NCBI RefSeq assembly: GCF_004367745.1
Contig: NZ_CP037993.1
Location: 496,001-560,000 of the forward strand
Origin: Herbaspirillum huttiense
GTDB lineage: Bacteria; Pseudomonadota; Gammaproteobacteria; Burkholderiales; Burkholderiaceae_D
Direction of reading: 5' to 3'
DNA length: 64,000 bases
Positions 8,919-17,964 of the stretch are shown here, piece after piece (the first letter of the stretch is position 1; each line of letters starts with the position of its first letter). The notes beneath the pieces were generated by a model. That model was not told the origin of the DNA, made no database searches, and was given only the letters and a program-made list of their open reading frames with translations. A program made the translations under genes and the position numbers.

Positions 8919-9626
8919 ATGAAATCGCTACGCAAGCTGCTCTTCTGGATCATCGTCCTGCCCATCACCCTGGTACTGCTGCTGCAGCTGTACTTCTTCG
9001 TCCAGATCTGGTGGTGGAAGGATCACAATCCGGAGTCCACCAGTTTCATGCGCCAGCAGTTGTCGATCCTGCGCGAGAAGGACCCGAATGCCCAGCTGCA
9101 ATTCCGCTGGGTGCCTTACGCTCGCATCTCCAACAATCTCAAGCGCGCCATCATCGCCTCGGAAGACTCCAACTTCTCCGAGCATGACGGCATCGACTGG
9201 GAGGCCCTGCAGAAGGCCTACGAAAAGAACGAGAAGAAGGGCAAGGTGGTGGCCGGCGGTTCCACCATCACCCAGCAGCTGGCCAAGAACCTGTTCCTAT
9301 CGGGCGAGCGCAGTTACCTGCGCAAGGGCCAGGAATTCATCATCACCTACATGCTGGAATTCCTGCTCGACAAGCAGCGCATCTTCGAGCTCTACCTCAA
9401 CGTGGTGGAGTGGGGCAACGGTGTCTTCGGTGCCGAGGCCGCAGCCCAGCATTACTACCGCACCACGGCCGCCAATCTCGGCGCCGAACAGGCGGCACGG
9501 CTGGCGGTGATGCTGCCGCGTCCGCGCTATTACGACCGCAATCGCGGCTCCGGCTATCTGGCCGCGCGCACCAGCCTGATCCTGCGCCGCATGAACGCAG
9601 CCACGCTGCCGCCCACGCACAAGTAA
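8919..9626 (+). CDS. mtgA: Monofunctional biosynthetic peptidoglycan transglycosylase
   Basis: A 235-residue GT51 glycosyltransferase that polymerises lipid II into glycan strands at the inner membrane. Residues 5-27 form the N-terminal signal anchor. The GT51 motifs are present in order: [18 protein letters not shown] with the catalytic Glu, [15 protein letters not shown], a Lys/Arg-rich [12 protein letters not shown], and [29 protein letters not shown]. No transpeptidase domain follows, so it is MtgA and not a class A PBP. The ATG at 8919 was chosen because it directly precedes the membrane anchor; the open frame upstream lacks conserved sequence. Confidence 0.95.
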   Translation: MKSLRKLLFWIIVLPITLVLLLQLYFFVQIWWWKDHNPESTSFMRQQLSILREKDPNAQLQFRWVPYARISNNLKRAIIASEDSNFSEHDGIDWEALQKAYEKNEKKGKVVAGGSTITQQLAKNLFLSGERSYLRKGQEFIITYMLEFLLDKQRIFELYLNVVEWGNGVFGAEAAAQHYYRTTAANLGAEQAARLAVMLPRPRYYDRNRGSGYLAARTSLILRRMNAATLPPTHK

Positions 9627-9823
9627 TCCTGCGCTGCTGCCGCAGCCACATGACCGCCGTATGACAGCGCACTCGGTTCGCCACAGCCGTGCGGCATGCG
9701 GCGCATTGGCGCTTGCCTGGCACGGGGCTTGAACGTACACTTGCGCACGTTTCGCGCCTGTCGCCACGGGCTGCCGCATTTCACCCGGGACTCTTCCCCC
9801 CGCGTTCCACCGAGCGAGAACCC

Positions 9824-10789
9824 ATGATCAATGTATTCGTGTTGCAAAACGGACGGCTGAGCCAGGTCAACATCGACAGCCGCACCGACCTCGAACAGGC
9901 CGCGCCGGTCTGGGTGGACCTGACCGAACCGAATGACGAAGAGCGCGCCTGGGTCAAGAGCATCTACGGCGTGACCCTGCCCGACGAGGACGAATTCAGC
10001 GACATCGAAGCCTCGGCCCGTTACTTCGAAGCCGAGAACGGCGACCTGCACCTGCGCACCGACTTCCTCTTCGAAGGCGACGACGATTCTTCCTCCACCA
10101 TGACGGTGGCCTTCATCCTGGCACGCAACATCCTGTTCTCGGTGCATGCGGAAGACCTGCCGGTGTTCCGCCTGGTGCGCATGCGTGCGCGCTCGCGGCC
10201 CGGTTCCATCGGCGACTACCGCGACGTGCTGCTCGACCTCTACGAGACCGATGCCGAATATTCGGCCGATGCCCTCGAAGGCATCTACCAGAAGCTCGAA
10301 GCGGTGAGCACCAGCGTGCTCAAGAAAAGCCTCTCCGACCAGGCCGCCGCCGAAGTGCTCAACACCATCGCCCACGAAGAAGACTTGAACGGCCGCATCC
10401 GCCGCAACATGATGGATACGCGGCGCGCGGTCAGCTTCCTGATGCGCGGACGTCTGCTCAGTTCGGAGCAGTTCGAGGATGCGCGCCAGATCCTGCGCGA
10501 CATCGAATCCCTGGATGGCCACACCGCCTTCCTCTTCGACAAGATCAACTTCCTGATGGATGCCACCGTCGGCTTCATCAACATCAACCAGAACAAGATC
10601 ATCAAGATCTTCTCGGTGGCCTCGGTGGCCTTCCTGCCGCCGACGCTGATCGCCAGCATCTACGGCATGAACTTCAAGGTCATGCCGGAACTGGATTGGG
10701 TGGTGGGTTATCCGCTGGCCATCCTGATGATGGTCGGGTCGGCCATCGCGCCGTTCTGGTATTTCCGTCGGCGCGGCTGGCTCAACTGA
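9824..10789 (+). CDS. corA: CorA-type magnesium/cobalt transporter
   Basis: A 321-residue CorA protein. The N-terminal two thirds form the cytoplasmic funnel, with the typical VWVDLTEPNDEERAWV start. The last 60 residues hold two transmembrane segments, with the signature YGMNF between them (SIYGMNFKVMPELDW), then a short basic C-terminus (FRRRGWLN). CorA pentamers carry Mg2+ into the cell down the membrane potential. The start was set at ATG 9824 (MINVFVLQNGRL), the conserved N-terminus; the frame open upstream to 9689 is not homologous-looking. Apparently monocistronic. Confidence 0.93.
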   Translation: MINVFVLQNGRLSQVNIDSRTDLEQAAPVWVDLTEPNDEERAWVKSIYGVTLPDEDEFSDIEASARYFEAENGDLHLRTDFLFEGDDDSSSTMTVAFILARNILFSVHAEDLPVFRLVRMRARSRPGSIGDYRDVLLDLYETDAEYSADALEGIYQKLEAVSTSVLKKSLSDQAAAEVLNTIAHEEDLNGRIRRNMMDTRRAVSFLMRGRLLSSEQFEDARQILRDIESLDGHTAFLFDKINFLMDATVGFININQNKIIKIFSVASVAFLPPTLIASIYGMNFKVMPELDWVVGYPLAILMMVGSAIAPFWYFRRRGWLN

Positions 10790-10924
10790 GACTGTCTGCT
10801 GACGGCGACGTCCTCATTTCTCCGACAAGCATTGCCGGGCTTCTCCGATGCCGCGCATGCAGGCTGCGCGGCACACTGCGAACATCGTCCATCGCATTCG
10901 TGCATTTGTGCAGAGGAGAACACC

Positions 10925-11395
10925 ATGTCCGTCCGTCATCACTACATCTCGCTGGCCGTGATCAGCGCCAGTTTCGCCGGTCTGCTGATCGGCTGCGCGA
11001 GTCCGCAGCAAGCCCCTTATGGCGCGGCACCGACCTCGCAGAACTATGAACGCGTGGCGTCCTATTCCGGTACCGGCGTCGTGGAAGCCATTGAAGTGAC
11101 CCACAAGGAAAGCAGCGGCGTGGCCGGTGCGGTGGTGGGTGGCGTGGCCGGTGGCCTGCTGGGCAATGCCGTCGGCGGCGGCACCGGCCGCGTGCTGGCG
11201 ACGGTCGCGGGTGCCGCCGGTGGTGCCTATGCCGGTAACCAGGTCGAGCGCAATAACTCTGCCGGCCGCCAGGTTTACAACATCCGCGTGCGCATGAGCG
11301 ATGGCTCCTTGCAGACCTTCGCGCAGGAAGACAATACCGATTTCCGCGTGGGGGATCGTGTGCGACTGGATAACGGCCGCATCAGCCGTTATTGA
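10925..11395 (+). CDS. Glycine-zipper 2TM outer-membrane lipoprotein (SlyB/Pcp-like)
   Basis: A 156-residue lipoprotein. The signal peptide ends in a lipobox (LLIGC, Cys at about residue 24). A central glycine zipper (AVVGGVAGGLLGNAVGGGTG, then a second Gly/Ala-rich helix ending in GGAYAGNQVE) matches the 2TM glycine-zipper domain of SlyB/Pcp-type proteins. A C-terminal small beta domain follows (YNIRVRMSDGSLQTF...DFRVGDRVRL). Homologues sit in the outer membrane and help its stability. AGGAGA at 10914-10919 is a good ribosome site. A terminator lies about 120 bp downstream. Confidence 0.88.
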   Translation: MSVRHHYISLAVISASFAGLLIGCASPQQAPYGAAPTSQNYERVASYSGTGVVEAIEVTHKESSGVAGAVVGGVAGGLLGNAVGGGTGRVLATVAGAAGGAYAGNQVERNNSAGRQVYNIRVRMSDGSLQTFAQEDNTDFRVGDRVRLDNGRISRY

Positions 11396-11457
11396 TCGCC
11401 GTCAGCAAGCGTCATCAAGCGCCATTACTGATATTACTGATTGTTGAATTCATTTTG

Positions 11458-11476
11458 ATACCGACCCGTTCGGTAT
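11458..11476. other. Small inverted repeat
   Basis: ATACCGA (11458-11464) and TCGGTAT (11470-11476) form a perfect 7-bp dyad with a 5-bp centre, between the lipoprotein gene and the terminator. It could be a hairpin or an operator; no promoter is evident next to it. Confidence 0.4.
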
Positions 11477-11514
11477 TGAAACAGGCGCCAAACATCATGA
11501 AGCGCTAAAGAGAA

Positions 11515-11546
11515 AGCCGTTCGTGCCATGCACCGGACGGCTTTTT
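11515..11546 (+). terminator. Rho-independent terminator
   Basis: Stem AGCCGTTCG (11515-11523) pairs with CGGACGGCT (11534-11542), one G-U pair, loop of 10, followed by TTTTT. It closes the lipoprotein gene; its reverse complement may also serve anmK, which ends at 11565 on the other strand. Confidence 0.8.
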
Positions 11547-11564
11547 CGTTTCTGCGATCGGACC

Positions 11565-12683
11565 TCAGGCCGGGTGCAACGCGCCGAGCGCCCGCAAGCC
11601 GCGTGCCCCGGTCACCGCCGGCAGGTTGCCCGGCAGCCGCAGATCAAAGCGCCGCGCCAGCCAGGCAAAGGCCAACGCCTCCACATGCTGCGGAGACACG
11701 CCCAGAGCGGCCGTCGACTGCACGGTTGCGCGGCTGTCCAGTTGCTGCTGCAACAGCCGCATCAGGAAGGCATTCTCGGCGCCGCCTCCGCATACATAGA
11801 CCTGCTGCGCCGTGGGTGCGTGCGCGACGATGGCGTCGGCAATGGTGCTGGCCGTGAGCAGCGTCAACGTGGCCTGCACATCTTCCGGGGCGATTGCATC
11901 GCCCGTGCGCAGCAGGGCCGCCTGCAGCCAGTCGAGATGGAACAGGTCGCGTCCCGAACTCTTGGGCGGCGGCAAGCGGAAGAAGGGTTCATCGCGCAAT
12001 TGCGCCAGCAGTCCTGCGTGCACTTGTCCCGAGGCGCCCCAGTCGCCGTTGGCATCATAGGCGCGCTGCTGGTGCAAATGAATCCAGCCATCCATGAGCG
12101 CATTGCCGGGGCCGGTATCGAAGCCGTAAGCGCCGTCTTCCCCCGCCGGCAGGATGCTGATGTTGGCGATGCCGCCGATATTGACCACCACCCGCGACTG
12201 CGCCGCATCGCCGAAGATGGCGCGATGGAAAGCCGGCACCAGCGGTGCACCCTGGCCGCCGGCGGCGACGTCGCGGCTGCGGAAGTCGGCCACCACATCG
12301 ATGTTGCACAGTTCGGCCAGCAGTGCCGGGTTGTTGGTCTGGCGGGTAAAACCGAGTTCGGGACGGTGGCGGATGGTCTGTCCATGCACGCCCACCAGGT
12401 GCACGTCGGCCGCCGTCTTGCCAGCCTGCAGCAGCAGTTGCGCCACGCAGTCGGCGTAATGCACGGCCAGCGCATTGGCGGCCAGGGCTTCGCGTTCGAT
12501 CTCGTTGGGCCCGGCGGCCTGCAGGGCCATCAGGTCCGCGCGCAGATGGGCGGGGAAGGGCACGTAAGCCGCCGCCAGCGTGGCGGTGATCGTCTGGCCA
12601 TCGAAGGCGGCCAGGACGCCGTCGACGCCGTCAAGACTGGTGCCGGACATCAGGCCGATGGTCAAAAAGGGAGAATCGTTCAT
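11565..12683 (-). CDS. anmK: Anhydro-N-acetylmuramic acid kinase
   Basis: Phosphorylates and opens 1,6-anhydro-MurNAc to MurNAc-6-phosphate, a step of cell-wall recycling that complements mpl in this window. The 372-residue protein opens with the family signature TIGLMSGTSLDGVDG, has HGQTIRH, NIGGIANIS and GFDTGPGNALMDGWI in the hexokinase-like fold, and ends with a GARGLRALGALHPA tail. It is on the same strand as the M23 peptidase and starts 80 bp after it, so the two may be co-transcribed. Confidence 0.95.
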   Translation of the reverse strand: MNDSPFLTIGLMSGTSLDGVDGVLAAFDGQTITATLAAAYVPFPAHLRADLMALQAAGPNEIEREALAANALAVHYADCVAQLLLQAGKTAADVHLVGVHGQTIRHRPELGFTRQTNNPALLAELCNIDVVADFRSRDVAAGGQGAPLVPAFHRAIFGDAAQSRVVVNIGGIANISILPAGEDGAYGFDTGPGNALMDGWIHLHQQRAYDANGDWGASGQVHAGLLAQLRDEPFFRLPPPKSSGRDLFHLDWLQAALLRTGDAIAPEDVQATLTLLTASTIADAIVAHAPTAQQVYVCGGGAENAFLMRLLQQQLDSRATVQSTAALGVSPQHVEALAFAWLARRFDLRLPGNLPAVTGARGLRALGALHPA

Positions 12684-12763
12684 GGCAGGCAGCTCGTAAA
12701 AAGAAAAGGGCGGCCGCTGATTCTACAGCGCCGCCCTGGTCGGGGAGTTCGGACAGCCCAGTC

Positions 12764-14161
12764 TTACTTGGCTGCCGCCAGCTTCACATCGGGCGCACCC
12801 GGCACGCGCAGCATGGCCATGCGATGCTGCATGTCGGCGGCCACGGTGCGGAAGCGCTGCAACTGCGGGCCGGTCAGGGCCTGGTTGTTGGGCACCTCCA
12901 CCGACAGCGGATTGCGCGGCTGGTTGTTGACGCGGAACTCGTAGTGCAAGTGCGGGCCGGTGGCCCAGCCGGTCATGCCGACGAAACCGATCACGTCATT
13001 CTGGCTGACCTTCATGCCCTTCTTGATGTTGGGCGCGAAGCGGCTCATGTGGCCGTAGGCGGTGGAGTAGCCGCTCCAGTGCTTGATGACGACGATGTTG
13101 CCGTAGCCATTCTGCTGGCCCACGAAATCGACCACGCCATCGGCTGCTGCATGGATGGGCGTGCCGGTCGGGGCGGCGAAGTCCACGCCGGTATGCTGCT
13201 TCCACTGCCCCAGGATCGGGTGCAGGCGCATCGAGAAACCGGAAGAGATACGGGTGAAGGCCAGGGGCGACTTCAGGAACGCCTTCTTGAGCGACTTGCC
13301 ATCGAAGGCGTAATAGCCGCCACCGCCGGTCTTGCTGGCCGGGTCGCTGAACCACACGGCCTGGTAGCGGTTGCCGGCATTGTCGAATTCACCGGCCAGC
13401 ACGCGGCCGGTGCGCACCAGGTCGCCATTCTGATAGAAGGTCTCGTAGACCACGTTGAAACGGTCGCCACGGCGCAGGTCGGAGGCGAAGTTGATGTTGG
13501 TGGCGAACATGTCCACCAGCTGCATGGCCACCGCATCGGGGATCTGCGCGTTGTCGGTGGCGGCGAAGAGCGAGGAGAAGATGGTGCCGGCGCGCATTTC
13601 CACGCGGCGCTCCAGCACGGCGGGCTGGGCTTCGGCGGTGAGCTTGCCGTCGTGGCGCGCGATCACCAGGTTCTTGGGCGTGTCACTGCCGTCGTCGAGG
13701 GTGGCGGAGAGCTTGATGAGCTCGCCGTTGTCATCGGTCTGGGCCACGACGCGCTTGCCGGCGCGCAACTGCATCACGGTGCGCGCCAGGGTATCGGACT
13801 TGATGAAGGCGGTGGCCTCATCGTCATCCACACCGAGGCGGTTGAGCAGGGTGGCCAGGGTGTCGCCGCTGCGGACCTTCTCTTCGTTGACGTAATACTG
13901 CGAACGCTCTTCCAGTGCACTGATCTGCTGTTGCAGGTCGGGCAGGGCCAGCTCCTTGGAAATCGGGTTCACCGGGGCATCGCGCAGGTCCGGCTCGGCC
14001 GGGGCGAAGCCGGCGGCACCGATGGTGAAGGCAGCCAGGAACAGGGCGCTGGCACCGATGATGCGGGTCTTGGGCGAGGAAGCGGCGACTTTGTGGTGGC
14101 AGGACTGCAACGCGGAGAAGCACAGGGACGAGACGTGCTTGAGTTTATCTTGTGGGAACAT
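12764..14161 (-). CDS. M23-family metallopeptidase (MepM/NlpD-like murein endopeptidase)
   Basis: A 465-residue cell-envelope peptidase. One membrane/signal segment lies at about 33-52, followed by a periplasmic region with an OapA/LysM-like part (VRSGDTLATLLNRLG) and a central domain (YETFYQNGDLVRTGRVLAGEF), as in E. coli MepM. The C-terminal M23 domain (about 320-420) has the zinc ligands in HTGVDFAAP and GPHLHYEFR plus the YGHMS motif. It probably cleaves peptide cross-links in murein during growth. Divergent from tyrS across a 244-bp gap. Confidence 0.9.
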   Translation of the reverse strand: MFPQDKLKHVSSLCFSALQSCHHKVAASSPKTRIIGASALFLAAFTIGAAGFAPAEPDLRDAPVNPISKELALPDLQQQISALEERSQYYVNEEKVRSGDTLATLLNRLGVDDDEATAFIKSDTLARTVMQLRAGKRVVAQTDDNGELIKLSATLDDGSDTPKNLVIARHDGKLTAEAQPAVLERRVEMRAGTIFSSLFAATDNAQIPDAVAMQLVDMFATNINFASDLRRGDRFNVVYETFYQNGDLVRTGRVLAGEFDNAGNRYQAVWFSDPASKTGGGGYYAFDGKSLKKAFLKSPLAFTRISSGFSMRLHPILGQWKQHTGVDFAAPTGTPIHAAADGVVDFVGQQNGYGNIVVIKHWSGYSTAYGHMSRFAPNIKKGMKVSQNDVIGFVGMTGWATGPHLHYEFRVNNQPRNPLSVEVPNNQALTGPQLQRFRTVAADMQHRMAMLRVPGAPDVKLAAAK

Positions 14162-14405
14162 GCAAACCGAATACGTTAAAATCTGACGTTTCCGTGGCGG
14201 ATGGCGGGTGATGGCTGCAATGCGGCGTTTCCTGTCCCCCCGCCGTGTTGCGCCCGCGTAACATCGCCTACGGGTCGAGAACGTTTTCCTGCTGCTGAGC
14301 TTCTGAGGCCGCGTCCTGGCGCTGGGCAGAAAAAACGAAAGTCGGAATTATAGCAACACGATTTAGCGGTCCTGTCCTACAAAAGCCAATTTTTTAGTTA
14401 TATCG

Positions 14406-15668
14406 ATGAACGCCGACCAGTCCACCTCCGCCGCCGCTGCCCAAGCAGCTCCTTCCCGCCTGCCCCTCACCGACAAGGTGCAGGAAGCGCTGGCCATCAC
14501 CAAGCGCGGCATCGATGAGCTGCTCATCGAAAGCGAATTCGCGCAAAAGCTGGCGCGCGCCGAGCAAAGCGGCCAGCCGCTGCGCATCAAGCTGGGCCTG
14601 GACCCGACCGCGCCCGACCTGCACCTGGGCCACACCGTGGTCCTGAACAAGATGCGCCAGCTGCAGAACCTGGGCCATCAGGTGATCTTCCTGATCGGCG
14701 ATTTCACCTCGATGATCGGCGACCCGTCCGGCCGCAATGCGACGCGCCCGCCGCTGTCGCGCGAGCAGATCGAGATCAACGCCAAGACCTATTTCGCCCA
14801 GGCCAGCCTGGTGCTGGATCCGTCCAAGACCGAGATCCGCTACAACTCCGAATGGTGTGATGCCCTGGGCAGCCGCGGCATGATCCAGCTGGCCTCGCGC
14901 TACACGGTGGCGCGCATGATGGAGCGCGATGACTTCACCAAGCGCTTCAAGGAAGGCACGCCGATTTCGGTGCATGAATTCCTCTACCCGTTGATGCAGG
15001 GTTATGACTCGGTGGCCCTGAAGTCGGACCTGGAGCTGGGCGGCACCGACCAGAAATTCAACCTGCTGGTGGGCCGCGAACTGCAAAAGGATTTCGGCCA
15101 GGAGCCGCAGTGCATCCTGACCATGCCGCTGCTGGAAGGCCTGGACGGCGTGGAAAAGATGTCCAAGTCCAAGGGCAATTACATCGGCATCACCGAGCCG
15201 GCCAACACCATGTTCGCCAAGGTGATGAGCATTTCCGACGTGATGATGTGGCGCTACTACGAGCTGCTGTCGTTCCGTTCGATGGCCGAGATCGCCGGCT
15301 ACAAGGCCGAGGTCGAGGCCGGCAAGAACCCGCGCGACATCAAGGTGGCGCTGTCCCAGGAAATCGTCGCCCGCTTCCACTCGCAGCAGGCCGCGGAAGA
15401 TGCGCTGGCCGACTTCGTGAACCGCTCCAAGGGCGGCATCCCGGACGATATCCCTGAAGTCTCGCTGTCGGGCGCGCCGCTGGGCATCGGCCAGCTGCTC
15501 AAGCAGGCCAACCTGTGCGCCTCCACTTCGGAAGCGCTGCGCATGGTCGAGCAGGGCGGTGTGCGCATCGACGGCACCGTCATCAGCGACAAGGGCCTGA
15601 AGGTCGAGGCCGGCCAGTGCGTGGTGCAAGTGGGCAAGCGCAAGTTCGCCCGCGTCACCCTGGCGTAA
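14406..15668 (+). CDS. tyrS: Tyrosyl-tRNA synthetase
   Basis: Class I aminoacyl-tRNA synthetase that charges tRNA-Tyr. The 420-residue protein has the HIGH-like motif HLGHTVV (about residue 78), the KMSKSKGNY motif (about 250) and a C-terminal S4-like RNA-binding end ([13 protein letters not shown]...[12 protein letters not shown]). The HLGH/KMSKS pair and Asp/Asn-rich tyrosine pocket match the TyrZ-like subgroup common in betaproteobacteria. dtd starts 12 bp later, so the tRNA-charging enzyme and the D-Tyr-tRNA proofreader are co-expressed. Confidence 0.96.
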   Translation: MNADQSTSAAAAQAAPSRLPLTDKVQEALAITKRGIDELLIESEFAQKLARAEQSGQPLRIKLGLDPTAPDLHLGHTVVLNKMRQLQNLGHQVIFLIGDFTSMIGDPSGRNATRPPLSREQIEINAKTYFAQASLVLDPSKTEIRYNSEWCDALGSRGMIQLASRYTVARMMERDDFTKRFKEGTPISVHEFLYPLMQGYDSVALKSDLELGGTDQKFNLLVGRELQKDFGQEPQCILTMPLLEGLDGVEKMSKSKGNYIGITEPANTMFAKVMSISDVMMWRYYELLSFRSMAEIAGYKAEVEAGKNPRDIKVALSQEIVARFHSQQAAEDALADFVNRSKGGIPDDIPEVSLSGAPLGIGQLLKQANLCASTSEALRMVEQGGVRIDGTVISDKGLKVEAGQCVVQVGKRKFARVTLA

Positions 15669-15680
15669 GCTGGAACGCGC

Positions 15681-16163
15681 ATGATCGCCCTCTTGCAGCG
15701 GGCCAGCCAGGCCTCGGTGGTGGTGGATGGCCAGACGCTGGGCAGCATCGGCACCGGGCTCATGGTGCTGGTCTGCGCCGAGCGCCATGACACCCCGGCC
15801 GAAGCCGACGCCCTCTTGAAGAAGCTGCTGGCCTATCGCGTCTTCAGCGACGAGGCCGGCAAGATGAATCGCAGCGTTGCCGACGTGCAAGGCGGCTTGC
15901 TGCTGATCCCGCAATTCACGCTGGCGGCCGATACCAATTCAGGCACGCGCCCGTCCTTCACGCCGGCGGCGGCACCGGAACTGGGACGGCAACTGTTCGA
16001 CCACTTCGTGGCCCAGGCGCGTGCGCGCCATGGCGAGGAACGGGTGGGAACAGGGCGCTTCGGAGCCGATATGAAGGTGTCGCTCACCAACGACGGTCCG
16101 GTGACCTTCTGGCTGCAGGTCAAGCCCAAGGCGCCGGCTGCCGATATGAACGTTACTGAATAA
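15681..16163 (+). CDS. dtd: D-aminoacyl-tRNA deacylase
   Basis: Hydrolyses D-amino acids wrongly attached to tRNA. The 160-residue protein has [13 protein letters not shown] at the start, the PQFTLAADT segment (usually SQFTL) and the cross-subunit NDGPVTFWL motif with the Gly-Pro that excludes L-amino acids. It is about 15 residues longer than E. coli Dtd owing to a C-terminal tail ([13 protein letters not shown]). The gene directly follows tyrS. Confidence 0.95.
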   Translation: MIALLQRASQASVVVDGQTLGSIGTGLMVLVCAERHDTPAEADALLKKLLAYRVFSDEAGKMNRSVADVQGGLLLIPQFTLAADTNSGTRPSFTPAAAPELGRQLFDHFVAQARARHGEERVGTGRFGADMKVSLTNDGPVTFWLQVKPKAPAADMNVTE

Positions 16164-16169
16164 AACCGA

Positions 16170-16189
16170 GCCCGGCATTGAAGCCGGGC
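16170..16189. other. GC-rich hairpin after dtd
   Basis: GCCCGGC (16170-16176) pairs with GCCGGGC (16183-16189), loop of 6. No T run follows, so it may stabilise mRNA or act as a weak terminator. Confidence 0.5.
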
Positions 16190-16250
16190 GGCGCGTCCCC
16201 AAATGGATTCGTAATGCGTGTTGCATGTGGCCTTACTTTTAGGAGGTGAT

Positions 16251-16898
16251 ATGAAATTCTGGAGCGATTCTTTCAAGGACGGTGCCAACATCCCGGGCGA
16301 ATTCGCCTTTGCGGTGATGGATCCCAAGACGCACGTGGCGCTCTCTGCCAATCGCAATCCGCACTTTGCCTGGAGCGATCTGCCGGCCGGCACCAAGTCG
16401 CTGGCGCTGGTGGTGCATGATCCCGACGTGCCTTCGCTCGGCGATGATGTGAATCAGGAAGGCAAGACCGTGCCGCTGGAACTGCCGCGTGTGGATTTCT
16501 ATCACTGGACGCTGGTGGACATTCCGGCGGGCGTGAGCGAAATCAAGGCCGGCCAGTTCAGCAACGGCGTGACCGCGCGCGGCAAGCCGGGTCCGGCGGT
16601 GCTGGGCGATGTGATGCCGGGCGCGCGCCAGGGCATCAACGATTACACCGGCTGGTTCGCCGGTGACGGCGACATGCGCGGCGACTACTTCGGCTATGAC
16701 GGCCCCTGCCCGCCGTGGAACGATGCGCTGGTGCACCGCTACATCTTCACGCTGTACGCGCTGGACGTGGAACAGCTGCCCGTGGTCGGCAACCTGGAAG
16801 GTTCGGTGGTGGTCACTGCGCTGCGCGACCATGTGCTGGATCAGGCGTCCCTCACCGGCCTCTACACCCTCAACCCCAACGCGGTACCGCGTAGCTGA
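16251..16898 (+). CDS. PEBP-like protein, YbhB/YbcL family
   Basis: A 215-residue phosphatidylethanolamine-binding-protein fold. The family core is visible: ALSANRNPHFAWSDLPAGTKSLALVVHDPDVP, FYHWTLVDIPAG, and YFGYDGPCPPWNDALVHRYIFTLYALD, the last containing the GPCPP and HRY elements that line the ligand pocket. No signal peptide is present, so it is cytoplasmic. Bacterial members are poorly understood. The start ATG is fixed by a perfect AGGAGG at 16241-16246. It precedes the phosphatase gene by 14 bp. Confidence 0.9.
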   Translation: MKFWSDSFKDGANIPGEFAFAVMDPKTHVALSANRNPHFAWSDLPAGTKSLALVVHDPDVPSLGDDVNQEGKTVPLELPRVDFYHWTLVDIPAGVSEIKAGQFSNGVTARGKPGPAVLGDVMPGARQGINDYTGWFAGDGDMRGDYFGYDGPCPPWNDALVHRYIFTLYALDVEQLPVVGNLEGSVVVTALRDHVLDQASLTGLYTLNPNAVPRS

Positions 16899-16912
16899 CC
16901 TGACTGCACTGC

Positions 16913-17557
16913 ATGACCGACATCCTGCTGATCCGCCACGGCGAAACCGACTGGAACGTGGACAAGCGCCTGCAAGGGCATATCGACATCGGCTTGAATG
17001 AAGCCGGCCAGCGCCAGGTCCTGGCGCTGGGCGAGGCGCTGGCGGGGGAGGGCATCGATGCCGTTTTCGCCAGCGACCTGCAGCGTGCGCGTGATACGGC
17101 CCAGGCCGTGGCCGGGCCAGCGGGATTGACGGTGCAGATCGATGCGGGCTTGCGCGAGCGCTGCTACGGCGGCTTCGAGGGCTTGCGCCATACCGAGATC
17201 GAAGCGCGCTATCCGGAGGCGTATCGCCAGTGGAAGGCGCGCGAGCCGGACTTCCGCTATCCCGCCGGCGAGCGCATCGCCGAGACCATGCGCGAATTCT
17301 ATGAACGTTCGGTGGCGGCCGTGCAGCGCGTGCTGGCTTCGGGCCGCTATCGCAAGGTGGCCATCGTCACGCATGGCGGCGTGCTGGAGTGCGTGCATCA
17401 CTGGGCCAGCCAGACTTCCTTCGCCCAGCCACGCAGCTTTGACATCTTCAACGCCAGCGTCAATCGCCTGCACTGGGATGGCGAACGTGCCCACATCCGC
17501 TCCTGGGGCGAGATCGGGCATCTCCAGCGCGAGACGCTGGATGAGGTGGATCGCTGA
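16913..17557 (+). CDS. Histidine phosphatase family protein (phosphoglycerate mutase-like)
   Basis: A 214-residue phosphatase with the catalytic LIRHGETDWN motif near the N-terminus, the second catalytic region ERCYGGFEG, and a C-terminal VTHGGVLECV carrying the second histidine. Substrate is not predictable; homologues include GpmB-like and alpha-ribazole phosphatases, but no cobalamin or glycolytic genes are near. Follows the PEBP gene closely and probably shares its transcript. Confidence 0.88.
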   Translation: MTDILLIRHGETDWNVDKRLQGHIDIGLNEAGQRQVLALGEALAGEGIDAVFASDLQRARDTAQAVAGPAGLTVQIDAGLRERCYGGFEGLRHTEIEARYPEAYRQWKAREPDFRYPAGERIAETMREFYERSVAAVQRVLASGRYRKVAIVTHGGVLECVHHWASQTSFAQPRSFDIFNASVNRLHWDGERAHIRSWGEIGHLQRETLDEVDR

Positions 17558-17577
17558 CTCTTTTCCTTTTCACAACC

Positions 17578-17671
17578 TGTGGTTTGTAAATTAAAAATAC
17601 AAATTTAAATTTGTTTTGGCCAAATACAAACCACAACGCGTAAATGTGCGAAACAACGTATGATTTGTTTC
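17578..17671 (+). promoter_or_regulatory. hipBA control region with three dyads
   Basis: An AT-rich island upstream of hipB. TGTGGTTTGTA (17578-17588) and TACAAACCACA (17625-17635) are a perfect 11-bp inverted pair, 36 bp apart. Between them lies a perfect 16-bp palindrome, ACAAATTTAAATTTGT (17599-17614). Further on, GAAACAA (17650-17656) and TTGTTTC (17665-17671) flank a -10-like TATGAT (17659-17664). All share a TTTGT core. They are likely HipB binding sites for autoregulation; the sites differ from the E. coli TATCC-N8-GGATA operator. Confidence 0.65.
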
Positions 17672-17694
17672 ACATCACTTCGTAGTGGGGTTGT

Positions 17695-17964
17695 ATGAGT
17701 GAATTTCCCGTCCGTACTGGCCACCAGCTGCCACAGCTGCTGCAGGCCTACCGCAAGCAATCCGGCATGACCCAGACGGAGGTTGCCCGTCGCCTGGGCG
17801 TGACCCAGCAGAACCTGTCTTCGCTGGAGCGCAACGCTGACAAGGTCAGTGCCGACCGGCTGGTAGAACTGCTCAACATCCTGGGCGTTGAGCTGGTCCT
17901 GCGCAAGGCGGACGATACGCTCCCGAAGAGCGATACCCCCCCTTCCGACGACGCTTCATGGTGA
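17695..17964 (+). CDS. hipB: HipB-like antitoxin, XRE-type helix-turn-helix repressor
   Basis: An 89-residue DNA-binding protein. The helix-turn-helix spans about residues 25-45 (MTQTEVARRLGVTQQNLSSLERN), and the flexible C-terminus ends in Trp89 (PSDDASW), like the HipB tail that influences degradation in E. coli. It should bind and neutralise the HipA kinase and repress the operon together with it. It overlaps hipA by 7 bp, the usual antitoxin-first order. The AT-rich dyads upstream are its likely operators. Confidence 0.88.
   Translation: MSEFPVRTGHQLPQLLQAYRKQSGMTQTEVARRLGVTQQNLSSLERNADKVSADRLVELLNILGVELVLRKADDTLPKSDTPPSDDASW

Noticed and set aside
16161-16200. Terminator after dtd
   Set aside because: The hairpin is strong but followed by GC-rich sequence; listed only as a hairpin.
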